From Maribacter sp. ACAM166 (lineage in GTDB: Bacteria > Bacteroidota > Bacteroidia > Flavobacteriales > Flavobacteriaceae): DNA of 64,000 bases. Where the stretch lies: assembly GCF_005771495.1 (NCBI RefSeq), contig NZ_VAUW01000009.1, positions 1 to 64,000 of the forward strand. Reading direction: 5' to 3'. The notes under the pieces are model-generated. The model saw only the letters and a list, made by a program, of their open reading frames with translations, made no database searches and was not told the origin of the DNA. The position numbers and the translations under genes are program-made. The stretch's first letter is position 1. The number at the start of each line of letters is the position of its first letter. Below, one piece after another: positions 62,939-64,000 of the stretch.

Positions 62939-64000
62939 ATGAAAAGAACACGATTATTGATACATCATATATTTTTTACAGGCTTCTTCTGTAGTTTAAT
63001 GCTACTTTCTTGTAACAAAGCAAGTAAGTCTGAAACTGAAACGACCATTGGTGACTATAAAACACCAGAAACCATTCCCTTAGAATTTACGGAGCCAGAG
63101 CCTTTTGAATGGGAAACCATAACCTCAGATACGCTGACAACGCCCGTAACATTTTCTTTGAATGTTGATGCGTTACCTAGCAAACCGTTTGAATTGAATA
63201 CATTCAAGCCACTGAAGACCCCCATGAAAGAATATGATTTGGATTGGGACAATTTCCCTACCGAGAAATTGAAATTTGATTCCATTCCTTTTACGGTTAC
63301 AAAATCTACCATAAAAAAGCCCACGATTACCAAAATGAGACCTCCTGGGATTTTGAAGGGCACCCATGTAAATCTGATGCAACTTTCCATAAACGAAGGG
63401 CTAAAGTCAAATTTAATCACAGCATTTTTAGAGCGTGAAGATGGCACTACATGGATTTCTACTCCCCTTTCCTTAAATCTCTATGATGGGGAAAACACAT
63501 ATACCTATGAGTATAGCCTAGTAAACGATATGACCTTAGATAGTAAAGGTAGGCTTTGGTTAGCCACGAACGGCAATGGGATGTACGTATTGGATTTCAA
63601 AAATAACATAGAATACACCATCAGTACTCCTGCTATTGCGCTTAACCTGGTTGATATACTCTACGACCATACCGGTGCCATTTATCTGGCTGCATTTAAC
63701 AATGGTATCTATACTATGGATGAAGCATTGGGTAGTTTGGAAAAACTCACCAATGAAGGTGCCAATTTACCTATCACACTTCTTGAGGATAGTGATAAAA
63801 ATATTTGGGTGGCCTTTGAAGATGGTATAGCTATAATTAATAAAGAAAGGCTAGATATTAAAACCCTTCCAGAAGATACGAGTTTTACGTTAAACTTTAG
63901 TACGGATATTAAAGAAGATAAGTCTGGGATGATTTGGTTCTGTAGTTTTCAGACAGAAGAAGTGGTTAGCCTATCCTTAAAACAGAAAAAAGCTAAACTC
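62939..64000 (+). CDS. Lipoprotein-type propeller sensor, cut by window end
   Basis: ATG 62939 starts a signal with a lipobox cysteine (FFCSLMLLSC). 354 codons remain open to the window edge. A spacer of about 150 residues rich in Thr, Pro and Glu is followed by reg_prop repeats: MTLDSKGRLWLATNGNGMYV, LYDHTGAIYLAAFNNGIYTM and IKEDKSGMIWFCSF. It is 7 bp after the previous kinase stop and clearly part of the same unit. By analogy it probably ends in a transmitter, but that part is not in the window. A lipid-linked N-terminus is unusual for a sensor kinase, though a second membrane anchor could follow. Confidence 0.8.
   Translation, partial: MKRTRLLIHHIFFTGFFCSLMLLSCNKASKSETETTIGDYKTPETIPLEFTEPEPFEWETITSDTLTTPVTFSLNVDALPSKPFELNTFKPLKTPMKEYDLDWDNFPTEKLKFDSIPFTVTKSTIKKPTITKMRPPGILKGTHVNLMQLSINEGLKSNLITAFLEREDGTTWISTPLSLNLYDGENTYTYEYSLVNDMTLDSKGRLWLATNGNGMYVLDFKNNIEYTISTPAIALNLVDILYDHTGAIYLAAFNNGIYTMDEALGSLEKLTNEGANLPITLLEDSDKNIWVAFEDGIAIINKERLDIKTLPEDTSFTLNFSTDIKEDKSGMIWFCSFQTEEVVSLSLKQKKAKL

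Overview
This is an AT-rich bacterial chromosome window that looks like a member of the Bacteroidota, most likely family Flavobacteriaceae. The support is gene content and style: propeller/Y_Y_Y sensor kinases, a DUF6090 protein, a secreted tricorn-like protease, an S9 peptidase lipoprotein, many short lipoproteins, and possible TAnnTTTG-type promoter elements. The genus cannot be named from sequence alone. No rRNA, tRNA or CRISPR array was seen.

Layout. Positions 1-10800 are an accessory, decaying zone. It holds single minus-strand genes separated by imperfect palindromic repeats, a hybrid histidine kinase, two fossil IS110-type elements that share a conserved 5' non-coding block, a complete-looking IS91-type element carrying its own tyrosine recombinase, a dead DUF6090 copy beside an intact one, and a dead pcm gene. 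Positions 10800-26500 carry exported hydrolases and housekeeping-type genes: an M20-like peptidase, a tricorn-like protease, a TPMT-like methyltransferase, a BNR/sortilin-like propeller protein, an S9 peptidase, a DUF2490 protein, a dead YceI gene, a Cu/Zn superoxide dismutase lipoprotein, an ECF sigma/anti-sigma pair and an SGNH hydrolase. Positions 26850-34370 hold a CPA1-type antiporter, small hypothetical genes, a DUF1275 membrane protein, a frameshifted lipoprotein gene, an FAD-dependent oxidoreductase and a DEAD-box helicase. Positions 34590-37290 are a TPR histidine kinase/LytTR regulator pair.

From 37634 to 46335 there are four separate NTF2/SnoaL-like proteins (one with two domains), a peptidase E, a RidA-like lipoprotein, an O-methyltransferase and an amino-acid permease. 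From 46413 to the right edge runs one very tightly spaced series of six sensor genes. The five complete ones end in almost the same HisKA-HATPase transmitter, but each has a different input module: an NTF2-like domain plus five repeated GAF-like units; propeller/Y_Y_Y; propeller/Y_Y_Y/GAF; NTF2-like alone; and propeller/Y_Y_Y with an inserted beta-rich domain. The sixth is cut by the window end. No response regulator lies inside the series. My reading is that this is a multi-input sensory array converging on one or a few distant regulators, possibly linked to the NTF2-like proteins encoded just upstream. The window also holds about ten decayed genes, which suggests relaxed selection or recent turnover in its left part.
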